64,000 nt of DNA, taken from contig RCSZ01000013.1 in the NCBI GenBank assembly GCA_014898425.1, positions 558,001 to 622,000 of the forward strand, given 5' to 3'. Source of the DNA: Botryotinia globosa (taxonomy: Eukaryota; Ascomycota; Leotiomycetes; Helotiales; Sclerotiniaceae). The notes below the pieces were generated by a model. The model was not told the origin of the DNA and did no database searches. It was given only the letters and a program-made list of their open reading frames with translations. The translations under genes and the position numbers were made by a program. Of the stretch, positions 13,001 to 25,149 are shown piece by piece (position 1 is the stretch's first letter; the number at the start of each line of letters is the position of its first letter).

Positions 13001-15700
13001 TTTCTATTATAAAATGATAATATTTAAAATTTAATTAACTATTCTATTAATGATAAAGAATATTACCTTATTAAAATCAAATTATAATAAATTTATTATT
13101 GATTCAATTATCAATTTACTTATAAATTCTATAAGATACTCAATTATTCTGAATATAATAAGAATTTTAAGATAATCAAACAATTCAATAAGTTTTATTA
13201 TTATTATCAAATTTATAATAATATCTAAATTTACAATAAATTATGAGATAAATTCACGTTTTTTATTTAATATAACTTTTAAATTCAAGTATATAGTATT
13301 TATCAATATTCTCTATATTATTAATAAAATTATATATTTTCAAATTATTTAATAATTAAGTAATATAATTATAAAATATATATAAAATATATATAAAATA
13401 AACTTTATAAATACTGAATTAATAGATATATTAACTCATTAAGATATATTGTGTTATAATATAAATACTAATTTTGTTAAAAAAAAGTTTCAGTAATATT
13501 TTATTTTAATATCTATTTAGATAAAAATAGTTTTTATAAAAGCCTTATTATTCAATCAATGTTGCTAAGAGATTTTATATATTATTATATAAATCTTATA
13601 AAATTATTTGTAATAAGATCTATAATTTAGATATTAATAAAATTACTATATCCCAAATAATTATAAAAACTATTAATAATATTATTGAATCAAATAGATT
13701 AATATCTATTCTATTTATTTTCAATATTTTCTTTTATATTATTGAAAATAGCTTTTCAATATTAATCATTTTATAACAAGTTATAACAATCTCTAAAACT
13801 ATAATAAAAATTCATAAGATTTATAATTTTATAAAAATATAAGAAGTTATAAATATATATAAAAGCTTTTTAATTATTATATTTTATGATCTATTACCAA
13901 ATAATAATATTTAAATCCGAAAAAAGAATAATGATATTATCTCAAAAGAATAGAAAGAATCATTTTTATTTTTTGATATAAATAATGAAATATATATTTA
14001 ATCTATCTTATGGATTTACAAGATTCAGATTTATATTAATAAAATCTTATTATTTAATTAATTGAATTATTTAATTTAACAAATTGATTATATTCCATAT
14101 TATTCCAATAAGTATAAGCTAATTTTATCAAAATCTAATAAAATTAGATTATTTATTTTTGATATATTATTTATATATATTATAAATTCTAAGAAATCTT
14201 TTTTGAATTTATTCAAGAATAATTAAATATCTATACTAATATCTTTTTTATAAATAATTATATTTTAGATTCAAGTTTATATATAAAATTAATATTGTGA
14301 TCATTTTATTATTAATTTCAGGAATCTAATTATATATAACAAAATCCAGAAAGAAAAAGATTAATAAATTAACAGTTACAAATGTATTTGAAGTTATATT
14401 ATTATTAAGTATTTTTTAGAAATATATATTTTTAAATTATAATTTATTAACAAGAATAAAAATGAGAATATAAATACTGAATTCTATAAATTGAGATTCA
14501 TTATTTCAATATATAATGATATTAATAAATAATTGTTCTAATATAATTATTAATAATTCAATAATTATATTAATACATTTTAGTCTCATTAATTATAAAT
14601 ATTTAAAAGAATAATATAAATATATATATTCAAAATATTATTGAAACACATGTTCAATTCATATTAAATCTATATTATACTTTTTATACCCATACTTCAA
14701 AAGAAATAAACTTATTAATTAATATTAATCTATTTATTATTAATTTATTATATAATATTCTAAAAGCAGGAAATCATTAATTCAGAATATACTATACTTA
14801 TCATTACAAGAAATTTAAAATATAACAATCTATATATAATCTTTATTCTCAATATATTAATAATAAAAGAACTAAATTTAACATTATAAAACTTCAAATA
14901 AATAATATACTTATTATTAAAAACAGTTTATTCATATAAATTGAGAATAAATAATTTAATTAAATTGATTTTATAATCAAAGATTGTAAAGAATTAACTT
15001 ACAATTATTTATTAAAATTCAATAATATTATTTTTATACTTTAAATAATAATATTTATTTTAATTAAAAAAAACAATATGATAATCTATAATTTATTCCT
15101 ATAAAATCTATAAAAATTTATAAAATATATAATAGAACTCGAAAATATGTTTTTATATATAATCAATATATTATAAAATAAATCTATAAAATACACATTA
15201 TAATTATATATCATTCTAACGTATTTTTTAATCTATTAATAACTGCACAAATAATATAACCCAATAAGAATAATATTATAATATTGAATAAATATATCAA
15301 ATAACAAAAAGAAATTTTTATTAAAAAATTGAATTATATACTATTTGATCTGAACTCATTCAAAATCATCATCTTTATTAATATCTTTTTTGCGAACAAT
15401 AAAGATTATTTATTTCAAATAGACTATATAATAATACTAATATTATCTATTAATTATTTATTAAATATAAAAAAGTTATATCTCATGTTTTGATATTTAA
15501 ATTATGCCAAATAATTTAAGCATTCAATATTAATATAATAATCATTTTTATAATTAGTATTATCTTCAATAAAAAGATTTTATTAGTTTTATATCTTGAT
15601 TTAAAAAATTAATGTAACTTAATTATTAAATTAGATATAATTAATAAAAAGGAATTAATAATTAATATTATAATATTATATCATTTCTATAAGGGAAAAG
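10034..15700 (+). pseudogene. Copia 1 gag-pol relic
   Basis: This is the decayed gag-pol of the Copia element, read in several frames because of mutations. An Asn-rich stretch lies at about 10,875-10,990, ahead of the zinc-knuckle region. The integrase-to-RT region at about 13,540-13,740 parallels the clear open segment at 58,212-58,421 in the second copy. RNase H is recognised from FANNKDY near 15,388-15,410. Internal stops are mainly TAA or TAG at expected Gln positions. A short plus-strand open frame at 10,926-11,111 is an off-frame reading of the Asn-rich codons. No functional product is expected. Confidence 0.7.
11510..12039. mobile_element. Mutator-type MITE, copy 1 (nested in Copia 1)
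   Basis: This 530-bp non-autonomous element has long inverted ends. The left end reads TAGTAAATTACTCTGATG and the right end TTAGAGTAACTTACTG. It is flanked by a perfect 9-bp duplication TTCTATAAT (11,501-11,509 and 12,040-12,048). A 9-bp duplication with long terminal inverted repeats is characteristic of Mutator-like elements. The inner arms contain mirrored blocks such as TAGATTCTAATCAAAA. There is no transposase, so it depends on an element elsewhere. It matches the copy at 53,847-54,311. Confidence 0.85.
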
Positions 15701-15904
15701 AGATTATTGAAATTGTATAAATCAATAATCTAATTAATTCAATTGATATAATAATCAAGGGAAAGTTATGTTAGGTTTTCATTGATTTGATCAATATAAA
15801 TAAAATTGATATTAAAGTAATGAAATGGGTAGAAAGGGATTAGAAAAGGGATTGATTTTATTAATAATGGCTATTGTATTGAAACTATAAAAGAGACTTC
15901 CGAA

Positions 15905-16124
15905 TATATAAATAAAAAGAATGCATTTTAAAGCAATAATTTTAATACAAAGGCAATTGTATTGAAAGGATTAAGTGAATACAAAAAAGGTTAGTTCTTT
16001 CAATAATATCTATATAAAACTTACTACTTTTCTATTCAACTAGTTTTTTAAATAGAATACAATTAGATATATAGAATCTACATTACATGGGTGCTACGTC
16101 TTTCGTATCCTTCTCGAACCAACA
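15905..16124 (+). repeat. 3' LTR of Copia 1
   Basis: It aligns along its length with 9,815-10,033. Its first six bases are TATATA where the 5' LTR has TGTGTG, a pure transition change. Its last 45 bases, including GGGTGCTACGTC, keep more G and C than the 5' LTR, so mutation was uneven between the two LTRs. Confidence 0.85.
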
Positions 16125-16879
16125 CAATCTTTCATTTATATTGTATGTATATAAGTTATTGTAAAAGAAGTAAATAGGTAAAATGATAAAGTTTGATAAT
16201 ATGAATTATTCTATAAAAAAATGTAATTTCTGATTGATTGAGAATAATATCTTTTGTAAACATTTGCTATAACTTTCTATTAAATTGAAATTCCATTTCA
16301 ATTTAGATTTAATATAAAGTTTGTAATAATACATCGAATATCAACTTATTATTTTGTTTTATAAATCCTTTGTTTTAAATTTTCAAGAGATAATTGATAA
16401 TTCAATTATTATATTTATAACCATAAATCAAATCTTCATATTTGAGAGATAATGATATTTACAATCTATTTTTTGATAAATGAGAATATAAGTGTGATGC
16501 TCTATTCGTAGTCTAAAGTTTTCTTTATGTATTAGCACCATTATTTTAAAATCACTTTTATATTATCTAGATTTTAATCGTTTATATATGAAATCTCTAA
16601 TTAGAAATTAGATTTGATAATATACATTCTAGTATAATAATATATGGAATCTAGTTTATCAGATTTAGTTTTCAATTTAAATTTATATAATTCTTTTTTT
16701 GTGAATATGAATATTTGTTCTATAATGAATATTCTATTTTTTTATTTAAAATTTATCAATAATTAGATAATGATTAAATAATAATAAAATAAACATTATG
16801 AATATTCTTAATAATTTTATCTAAAAGTTGATTATAATATCATTTTTTTCCATTTTCGAGATTTCCTTATTACCTAATA
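16125..16879. other. Moderately AT-rich spacer
   Basis: This is non-repeat sequence downstream of Copia 1, beginning with the CAATC duplication. Base composition is less extreme than in the elements, with many G residues. I see no repeat partner in the window and no convincing coding frame. It leads into the gene-like relic at 16,880. Confidence 0.45.
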
Positions 16880-17540
16880 ATGACTTTTAAAAAGATAGGT
16901 AAGTATAATAATTTAAATCATTGTTATCCTGAAATATTTCACAATTTTATTGAAATTGATATTATTTAAATATTATGTAATTCTAAAAATAAAAATGAAG
17001 ATATTTTTTATATTGATAATAATGAATAAAAATATAATTAAAAGTATTTCAATTAAATTTATGAAAATCATGGATTCGATTTTATTATAATTATATAAAT
17101 AATAAGATTTATAAAAATATTTTTAAAAACTATACTATAATAAACACTTGAAAATAACAAAGCTTATCAAAACTATTTCAACAAATATATTTCAAAGAAA
17201 GGAAATTATAGTCTTCATAATCTATTTTATAATGCATCTGTCGATTGAAGCAGAATTACTCGAAAACATAATGAAGAAAACTAAGATTATCGAAAGATTG
17301 TATTAGATCATCTACCTAGGTACTAATATAAATTAAAATCAGAGTAATATAAAACAGGTTTTTGGATTTATAAATAAGACTCTTATTAAAAATATAATAA
17401 TAAGACCTAAGATTTTATACATCTAGGAAGACTTTTAGTTGTTTCAATATTACAACTACCTATGTAATTTAATATAGAATTCTTCTTAAGATCGAAACAA
17501 ATCAAATATTTTAAGATATTGATTATTCATTCCAATAAAA
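16880..17540 (+). pseudogene. Decayed gene-like frame, product unrecognised
   Basis: A single frame can be read from the ATG at 16,880 for about 220 codons. Nearly all of its roughly 14 stops are TAA, as expected if CAA Gln codons were mutated, plus one TGA near 17,251. The text reads like real protein. It contains ENHGFDF, then KKGNYSLHNLFYNASVD, then ITRKHNEEN-x-DYRKIVLDHLP and KTGFWIYK. I do not recognise the family. There is no second copy in the window and it matches none of the retroelement proteins here. It could be a former host gene, or part of a low-copy element, caught in the RIP zone. A GGTAAGTA at 16,898 resembles a fungal 5' splice site. The end is uncertain. Confidence 0.45.
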
Positions 17541-17790
17541 AGGATTGATCATAATATCATCAAAGTCAGTAACATTTCATTCAATATAACTTTCATTAAA
17601 ATTTACATATTCTGAAGCTGTTTCTTGAGAATCCAATTTTTTTTGTTATCTATGTAGTCAATATATGATACCTATACAATGTTTTTCATAGATTTGAAAG
17701 CTTATTAAACTCACTTGCCGATCTAAGATCTATAGGAAGAATAGATTTTTCTCTATGAAATCAACTACACGTATTTTAACGATAATCTTG
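17541..17790. other. Spacer
   Basis: This non-repeat sequence of mixed composition lies between the gene relic and a candidate inverted-repeat element. No coding frame or repeat is supported. Confidence 0.4.
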
Positions 17791-18240
17791 TACAGCTGTT
17801 TGTCGGTTTCAATAATCACACTGAAAATAGTCATTTTGCTCTATTTGAATAACTAAAAATTGAGTATAATTATCAAAGTCAGTTAGAGTTTTAAAAATAT
17901 TTTTATTATACAATGGAATTTTCAGAATTAACAATTCCATTGATTTTGAAATATGTATATTTTTCTCATGGTTGAATTTGAATTTGAATAAAAAATTCTT
18001 GATTTTTGTTTATTTTATTGATAACTTTCAATATTTGCAATATATATCAATTTAATATATAGATTTTATACTGATAGAAAATACTAGAGAGAGATCATAT
18101 AATTGTTATATAATTTTATTTAAAAATAAGTAGAATTGTATAAATTTAATTAATTAAAACTTATACCATTATTGAAAGATATGTAGGTAACTTACATGAG
18201 TCTTGGTGTTGTTTTGGTGTTCGGCAAACAGCTGTGCCCT
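17791..18240. mobile_element. Candidate small TIR element
   Basis: TACAGCTGTTTGTCGG at 17,791-17,806 is inverted relative to CGGCAAACAGCTGTGC at 18,222-18,237, with only transition-type differences in the core. The interior of about 420 bp shows no coding frame. The target duplication is not clear. A short non-autonomous DNA transposon is the likeliest reading, but a chance inverted repeat is possible. Confidence 0.45.
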
Positions 18241-18282
18241 AGTACTCTATATTAAAAAACTATGATTTATTATTTGATACAG

Positions 18283-18480
18283 ATTGGGTCGGGTGCCCTG
18301 TTTACTGCCCACTCCTGTTTTGGGCCAGCTTTTCACATCAAAATACAATATAATTCGATAGAATTGGAATCGATAGATCTCTATGACGATGTTCATGATA
18401 TATTAAAATTTGACGTATTTAGAGGTTTTACAAATTAATTTCCAAAGCCTCAAAATGTCAATTTTCAAATTTGCATGGGG
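18283..18480. mobile_element. Half of a diverged fold-back MITE
   Basis: The segment around GGTCGGGTGCCCTG and CCTGTTTTGGGCCAG aligns with the left end of the MITE at 8,661 (GTCGACCACCCTAC, CCTGTTTCGGGCCACC). The similarity continues inward to a shared block, CCAAAGCCTCAAAATGTC here and CTAAAGCTTCGAAATATC there. Only one arm is present. It is more diverged than the two complete copies, so it is an older or related subfamily. Confidence 0.6.
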
Positions 18481-18945
18481 ATCTAATTCAATCTTTTTAT
18501 CAATTATATTCAATATAATAAATTCATTATTAGTAATATTAATATAAATATATTAAATACGTCTTTCTAATATCAATGATAATATCTCTCTAATCTAAAT
18601 GAATAACAATTCAGTAATTATAAAAGAGAATATAAAACAGTTTTTTGTTTCCAACATAATAAAAATAAAGATTAATAGGATTTTCCAAGAAAATCTTTCC
18701 TTGGTTTTTTTGTGTTCTTCTATTCTTAATGACGATTATTGAGATTAATATTTTATAGTAATAATATATATTAATATTCCTTTATAAGAATTTTGAATCC
18801 TCAAAAACTTCAATTGTTATAAAAATTTATAATTTAATTATTTTCACTTATTATGTTTTATATAATAAATTTATTTTTGATAATATTAATATAAATATAC
18901 TGGATTGCTTTTTGAATATTAATAATAAAAAATTGATTTGACTAG
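18481..18945. other. Spacer with a direct repeat
   Basis: A block of about 75 bp around 18,515-18,590 recurs with differences at about 18,865-18,940. Both contain GATAATATTAATATAAATATA-like sequence. A short hairpin, CCAAG...CCTTGG, lies near 18,686-18,708. This may be the LTR or leader of the Gypsy relic that follows, but I could not define LTR ends. Confidence 0.35.
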
Positions 18946-21900
18946 ATGATGTCAGGGTCAAAAAGTTATAGAATTCAATAAGATATGTAAAGAATGAGCC
19001 CTAAGCATATAATACAAGGTCTTTAGGTTTATTTTATATCTCAAACTCTTTTTAATCCACAAAACCTCAAAAATCTATTTTATACTTTAAATCCTTATAT
19101 CAAAAGCAATTTGCTTCTTTATAAATTATATATTTTACACAATTCAACAGAATTATTGAAAAATCTTCATACTATATTATACTAAATTAACTCATTATTA
19201 TTATTTATTCAAATGAATCGTTTTATTTTTAGATAAAAATAATCTATTAACTTTTATTTTTAATTTTTCAATTAATTATTAATATTATCATAATTTCTAT
19301 AAAATGAATATTTAGTGATATTATGGGTATAAAATTAGATAATATAACTCTATTCCAATTAAAAAGAGATATTGATTAACTTTTATGAAATATTGATATT
19401 AATATATAGACAATCTTATTACAAGTATTTAATAAGGAGGATATATCATTAGTTTAATATCTTTGAAAAAAAGAATTTAATAATTATAAAAGAAATTTAT
19501 AAAATAGGTATAAAAAGTTTTTTATATATACTTATCCCAATCAATTATAATAATTCTATATCTATATCAAATGCCTCTTATAGAAATTATATTTTTAATC
19601 CGGGAAAACCTTTGAAGCTACAAAGATTAAAGTAATACCAAAAAAATATTAACAATATTAAAAACATTTTCTTTTAAATAAAGATTATATTTTAATTTAA
19701 GAGAAGGTATTATTTTTTAACCAATAAAAAGAGAATTACAATTCTTAATAATATAGTATTATTACAAAAGTGAGTCAGTTAATAAATAAATAACCTGGGG
19801 AGATTTTAAGAAATATATATATAATGCAATTATAAATAAAGAATTCAGGTAGTAATTATTAATTTAGAAAATGATGCATATGAAACAAAAAGAGAATAAG
19901 ATAATAAATATCTTTATAATTTATCTAAATATGATTGAAAAAGATATTAAATAGAAAACAAATAATATTCAAAATAAAACTTTTAATAAAACTTTTATCT
20001 AAAATAACTAAACAAAATAATAGAATTCTTTTAATAATCTGCATTATATAGTAAGCCAATAAAAGAAATCCATCAATTAAAAAGTATAAATAAATTATAT
20101 CAAAAAAAAGATATAAAAATGCTATAATATACTCGAAAATATAATTAATTATTACCTTGTTATCAAAACCTTTATAAAGATTCTTATATAAAAAATAGTA
20201 AATCTATAATTACTAATACTAAAACCCAAGAATCACATTAATTTTTACAAAATATTTTAATTAAAATTAATAGAACTCCCATTAGTTTATTGTACACAAA
20301 TTATATTCAAAATCTTTAATGTTAAAGATATTAATAAAAAAGTATTATACTAATAAATATCATAGTCCTCTAATATATAAATCTTACAATAAAAAACATA
20401 AAGAAATTGAATACCTCAATAAACCTTTTAAATCCACTCATAAAAAAACATTCAAATTTAGCTATAATAATAAATATTTCATTAATATTAGATTTATAAA
20501 ATAAAGAATAAATAATATTTATAATTATATTAATTTTTAATACAAATAACAAACCAATGGTATTTTAATATTTTATTCATTTAGAAATATAGATTAATAC
20601 TATTTTATAAAGCAATATATTGAATAAAATTAAAAGTTATTTAGCAAAAGAATTCTTTATATTTAAAAATAATATTATAATTATATTATATAAAAATATA
20701 TATTCCGCATCAAAATAAAAATATTAAGGAAGAATAGAAATCAAGTCTTAACACTATTTCTAGAAAATAAGGGAATATATTAAAAAAAAGAAGTAATTGT
20801 TTGATATTATATTTATTTTCGTTACTATCTCTAAAACATTCGAAGAATATAAGAACATCTTTTTAGAAAATGAGAATAGTTTTTTATCTAATTATTATTT
20901 AATAAAACAATGTATTAACCTCAAATCCAATTCAACCCTGCTTTTAAATCTAATCTATTCCCTATCAAAAAAAGAATTAAAAATATTATAGAAATATTTG
21001 AATAAATATTAAAAGAAAAAATGAACAAAATGATTTATTAGTTTTGTAGAAAACCTAATTATATATTTTCTTTAAAAAAAAGTTATTCGTTATATATCAA
21101 TTATAAATAATTAAATTGAATTACCAAAAAAATAGAATCTTTTTATGCTTTATCAATAAATTCTTAAATCATTTTTAATAAAATATTATATTTAGTAAAT
21201 CAAATTTAAGAAATATATATCACTATATTTATATCCAAATAAATAATAAACAGAAAATAGCATTCTGTGTAAAATATGACCAATATAAATATAAAATAAC
21301 ATTTTTCAATTTAATCAATATTTAAACTATATTTCAGATATATATAAATCAAATGTTAATCACTTTAGTAGATAAAATTTATATAGTATATCTCAATAAC
21401 ATTTTTAGATTCTCTAAGAATAGATTTTTATATAGCTTATTAAATATAAGTTTTATATAAAACTAAAAAAGTATAATTTTTATATTAATAAAATCAAATT
21501 TTCAAAGTTTATTATTTGAATTATAAATATAATAGTAAAATCAAAGTATATTCAAATTATTGAAAAATAATTTATATTGAATAATTTAAAAGATATGTAA
21601 ATCTTTCTGGACTTTACAAACTTTTATTATTAATGTATCAAAACCTAGTCAATTTTAATTTATAATATAATTGTATTAAAAAAAATAAGAAATAATAATT
21701 GAATTCAAATAAATAAATAAAACTCAAAAAGTATTTGAAATATAAAAAAAAGTTTTTGTTTTAACGTTTATTTTATGATACTTTGATTTATTTTTTTGTA
21801 TAATAATCAAAACTAATATATCGAGATTCATATTAAATTGTATATTTTTATAATTATTATTTGCCAGGATAAAACAAATATTCATTTAATAATGATATTT

Positions 21901-22333
21901 TATTATATTTTTTCCAAAAAAGATAATTTTAGTAGTATAATAATATTTCATTTATAATTAAAGATTATTAATTATATATAGAATTTTTATAAAATAATAT
22001 TATTATGTGATAGACAATTAATATATTATTATAGTTATATCTGATTATAAAAAATTTCAATATTATATAATAAGAAAAAACTTCAATAATTAAGAAATGA
22101 AATAAACTGAAACTTTGATTATATATAATTTTAAAATAAAGTATAGGCTAGGGAAGTTAAATGTTATAAATAAATTGTTATATTATTCGAATTATGGAAT
22201 AAATATAAACAATATTATTGATATATTATTTATATTTCAAAATAAATTGAGAAATAGATTAATAATAATATTATTAATTTAAGATTTATTTAATAAAACA
22301 ATGGTGTTTTTATACAATATTGTAAATCATTTA
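18946..22333 (+). mobile_element. Ty3/Gypsy relic, 5' part
   Basis: This is the plus-strand remains of a Gypsy retrotransposon. About 19,000-20,790 is the probable gag/protease part, without recognisable motifs. RT begins near 20,797 and RNase H runs to about 22,000. The element is interrupted at 22,334 by LINE D. It resumes near 26,319 with the integrase, is interrupted again by LINE B at 27,678, and has a further piece at 33,268. LTRs were not identified. Its start is approximate. Confidence 0.7.
20797..22000 (+). pseudogene. Gypsy reverse transcriptase/RNase H relic
   Basis: The segment 20,797-20,991 is still open. It contains INLKSNSTLLLNLIYSLSKK followed by ELKIL, which matches the Gypsy RT N-terminus, where family members read roughly I-x-L-x-P-x-S-x-P-P-x-x-x-I-Y-x-L-S-x-x-E-L-x-x-L. 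The RT active-site box follows at 21,386-21,421 as VYLNNIFRFSKN, a mutated YLDDI(L)xFS. Downstream, LIKYKFYIKLKK and FLDFTNFYY correspond to the conserved L-x-K-C-x-F and FLGFANFYRRFI region. FSKK near 21,911 marks RNase H. Frames shift and stops intervene, so it is inactive. Confidence 0.8.
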
Positions 22334-24273
22334 TAGTAATAGTAGTAGTAATAGTATTTACTAATATCCAGTAAATTGATATAAGATTGACCTTAGAAAC
22401 CTCCTGGTAAATATGGGGATATACTAAACTATAGATTTTAAATAATATTATAGAAAATAGATTATATATATTAGAACTAAAAGATATAAAGATTCCAAAA
22501 AATCGAATATAATTTTAAAAAGCTAAGGAATATATATTATTAAAACAAGTATTTATATAAATAACTAAAGTTAATATATATAAAAAAAGAGATTCTTATT
22601 ATTTCTCTAATTATTATTTGAATAAAATAAAAGGAAAAGAAAACTTTGATTTTAAAAAAGAAAAAAAAGAAGAAAAAAAGATTATTTTTAATCAAAATTA
22701 ATAATTAAAATATTAAAAGTAAAAAATAACTGAAACTTTCTATTATTAAAATTAATAGAGATAATGATAATTATTTAGATTATTTTCTAAATTAAATTAG
22801 CGATTTTTAATAAAAAATTAGATTTTTAAGAATCTTTTGATAATTACAAAAGTATTTTAAATTGATATTTTAATATTTGAATTGCTTATAATATTATATA
22901 AAATCTCTATTTCCTAAATATATAATAAGAATATAATATAATAAGGGTATAATATAATATTTTTTATAATAAATTTAATTCTAACGAAACTTTTATTACA
23001 TAGATAAGATTTCATTCATTATATATTTCTAATACAATAAATTATTGTTTTTACTATTAATATTATTTTGAATAAGAACTAAGCTTTTTTATTATAATAT
23101 TAATTGTATTGATAATAGATTTTAAAATGAATCTTAAATTTTAAATGGATTTATAGAAATCGAAATCGAAATCGAAATTGATAAATTTATTGACTATTTT
23201 ATTTCCTTCAATTCTAATATATTTAGGGAATTGGTGAATTTTAATATCAAAAATCTATATAACATTTTAATAAATATGAAAAGCTGATTACAAAAAGTTT
23301 AATATATTACTATATTAATATCAAATTAGTAAAATACTTTTTAAACAAAATTAAGAATAATATTAAATGAATAAAGAAATTTGAAGAATATATTCAAAAT
23401 CTATATATATTCTAATTTTTGCATACTAAGAATATGAAAGACAAAATTGATTATATTAGAATTCATACTTAATTGTTTTTTATTTTAATAAATTGTATAT
23501 CTATATGCAATAAATTTCCCTTTATTTTTGACTTATTCAAAAATAACACAAAAAATTGAAAATTGAATAAAATAAAATTGAAATTATTATTTTTTAAAAT
23601 TAATTGTAATAATCTTTCTATTAATATTATTTATTAAATTGATTTTATATTTTGAACAGAAATATAGAGATTTTAATACAAATTATACAATATTAAAAAG
23701 AAATTTTCTTGAGTATCAAATTTTCATTTTAATAAAATTTATTAATATTTGGCTTTTTTATTTTTAATAATAAATAAGAAGTATATTTAATAGATTATAA
23801 ATATAAAATATTTATTATTTAAGTATATATAGCAAAAAAGTTTAATATTATTTAATATAATATTAATCAAAAGGATATTCGATTCTCAAAAGAATTTAAT
23901 AATAGAAATAGTTTTCTATATAAAGAAAATATCTTTAATTATAAAAAAAATTTATTCGAAAAGAATAAATAAAGTCATGATGAATACATTAAATACTAAA
24001 TAATTTAATTTATTATTATATTTTATTTTTATTATGAAAAAAAGGAATAATTTAAATAATCATTATTTTATATAATATTAAAATTAAAAAGTTATTAATT
24101 ATTTTTGCAAAACTATAAATATAATATATAATTATTCGAATTTTAGTAATCCGGATTCTTATATATCCTTTAAAAATAAAATTATAATTAAACAAAACCC
24201 CTAATGACTTTAGAATTAATTATATTCCTTTTTTAATGATAATAATCAATATTATAATAAAATCCTTATCAAT

Positions 24274-24990
24274 TGGAGGTTTATCTCCTTAATAATTTTA
24301 GATATGAAAAAAAGAGAATCTCATTTAATAAAACTCGATTCTAATAATCTTATTAATTATAAAGATTTTGTAATTTTCTTGGTATTATGATTATAATATA
24401 AATCCTTGAAGTTTTTTAATAAAATTATTTAAATTAGTTTATTTCAATTGAAACAATTTAAAAAAAAAGTGATAATTATATAGAAGAAGTTGAAGATTTT
24501 CAAATGATATAATTTTTATAATGCTAATTCCAAAACTAAAGGTTTTCCAAAGAGTTGAAGTTTAAATAGTATAATAACTAAAGTTTATATAATCAATCAA
24601 AAGAGGATTATATTGAATGTAATAGATTCAATATTGATAAAATTGTTTTAATATTATAGTTTTTATAGTTTGGTGATAAAATTGTTGATCTAATATAATG
24701 TGATCCACAAAAATCCGAAAAAAATTGAAAAATCTGGATAAAATTGAAAAATCCGAAAAAAATTGAGAAATCTAAATAAAATTAAAAAATCTGAATAAAA
24801 TTGAAAAATCTAAATAAAATTAAAAATCTGAATAAAGTTGAAAAATCTGAATAAAATTATAAAAAAAAGCAATATAATGAGGTAAACCGACTTCGCCTGC
24901 AAGCCTTCAATATAATTTCTTTTTTAGATTTTTATAATTATAAATATAATGATATAACACTTTCTCAAAAAACAAGGGGTCGGCCCCTGG
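24274..24990. mobile_element. 717-bp insertion in LINE D, unclassified
   Basis: Alignment of D with E and A shows an extra segment here, and copy E reads straight through the site. There is no target duplication beyond one T. The left edge reads TTGGAGGTTTATCTCC, a small hairpin. The right edge carries the GC hairpin GGGGTCGGCCCC followed by TGG. It contains a 19-20-bp tandem array (24,709-24,860). Absence of duplication, insertion between A and T, and a 3' hairpin followed by a CTRR-like end suggest a Helitron-like element. The hairpin also resembles the terminal sequence at 53,101-53,123, so an LTR-type origin is possible. Confidence 0.5.
24709..24860. repeat. Tandem repeat, unit 19-20 bp
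   Basis: About eight imperfect copies of a unit close to AAAATTGAAAAATCTGAAT occur inside the insertion in LINE D. Copies differ mainly by transitions, including TCCGAA versus TCTGAA. Confidence 0.8.
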
Positions 24991-25149
24991 TAATATAATA
25001 AAGAATATAATTATTTTTGTTTTGAATTGGATATATTATTTTAAAAATTTTAAAACCAAAAATAATTTTTTATTGATATTTTATTTAAAAATCTTTTTCG
25101 TATTATTTTTCGATATAAAAATATTGAAGTTTAGGAATTTGGAGGTTTA

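Larger units (their letters stand above)
9815..16124 (+). mobile_element. Complete Copia element (family 1, copy 1)
   Basis: This is a 6.3-kb Ty1/Copia LTR retrotransposon on the plus strand. It has LTRs of about 220 bp at 9,815-10,033 and 15,905-16,124, and a perfect 5-bp target duplication CAATC (9,810-9,814 and 16,125-16,129). The internal part contains an Asn-rich gag segment, a pol relic and, near its end, FANNKDY (about 15,388-15,410). That motif is typical of the RNase H domain of fungal Copia elements. Purine-rich stretches before the 3' LTR (15,825-15,860) could be the polypurine tract. A Mutator-type MITE is nested at 11,510-12,039. All frames are RIP-decayed. A second copy of the family starts at 54,921. 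Confidence 0.88.

Noticed and set aside
20370..20552. Minus-strand open frame
   Set aside because: It overlaps a plus-strand frame in the Gypsy relic and has no motif. It is a shadow.
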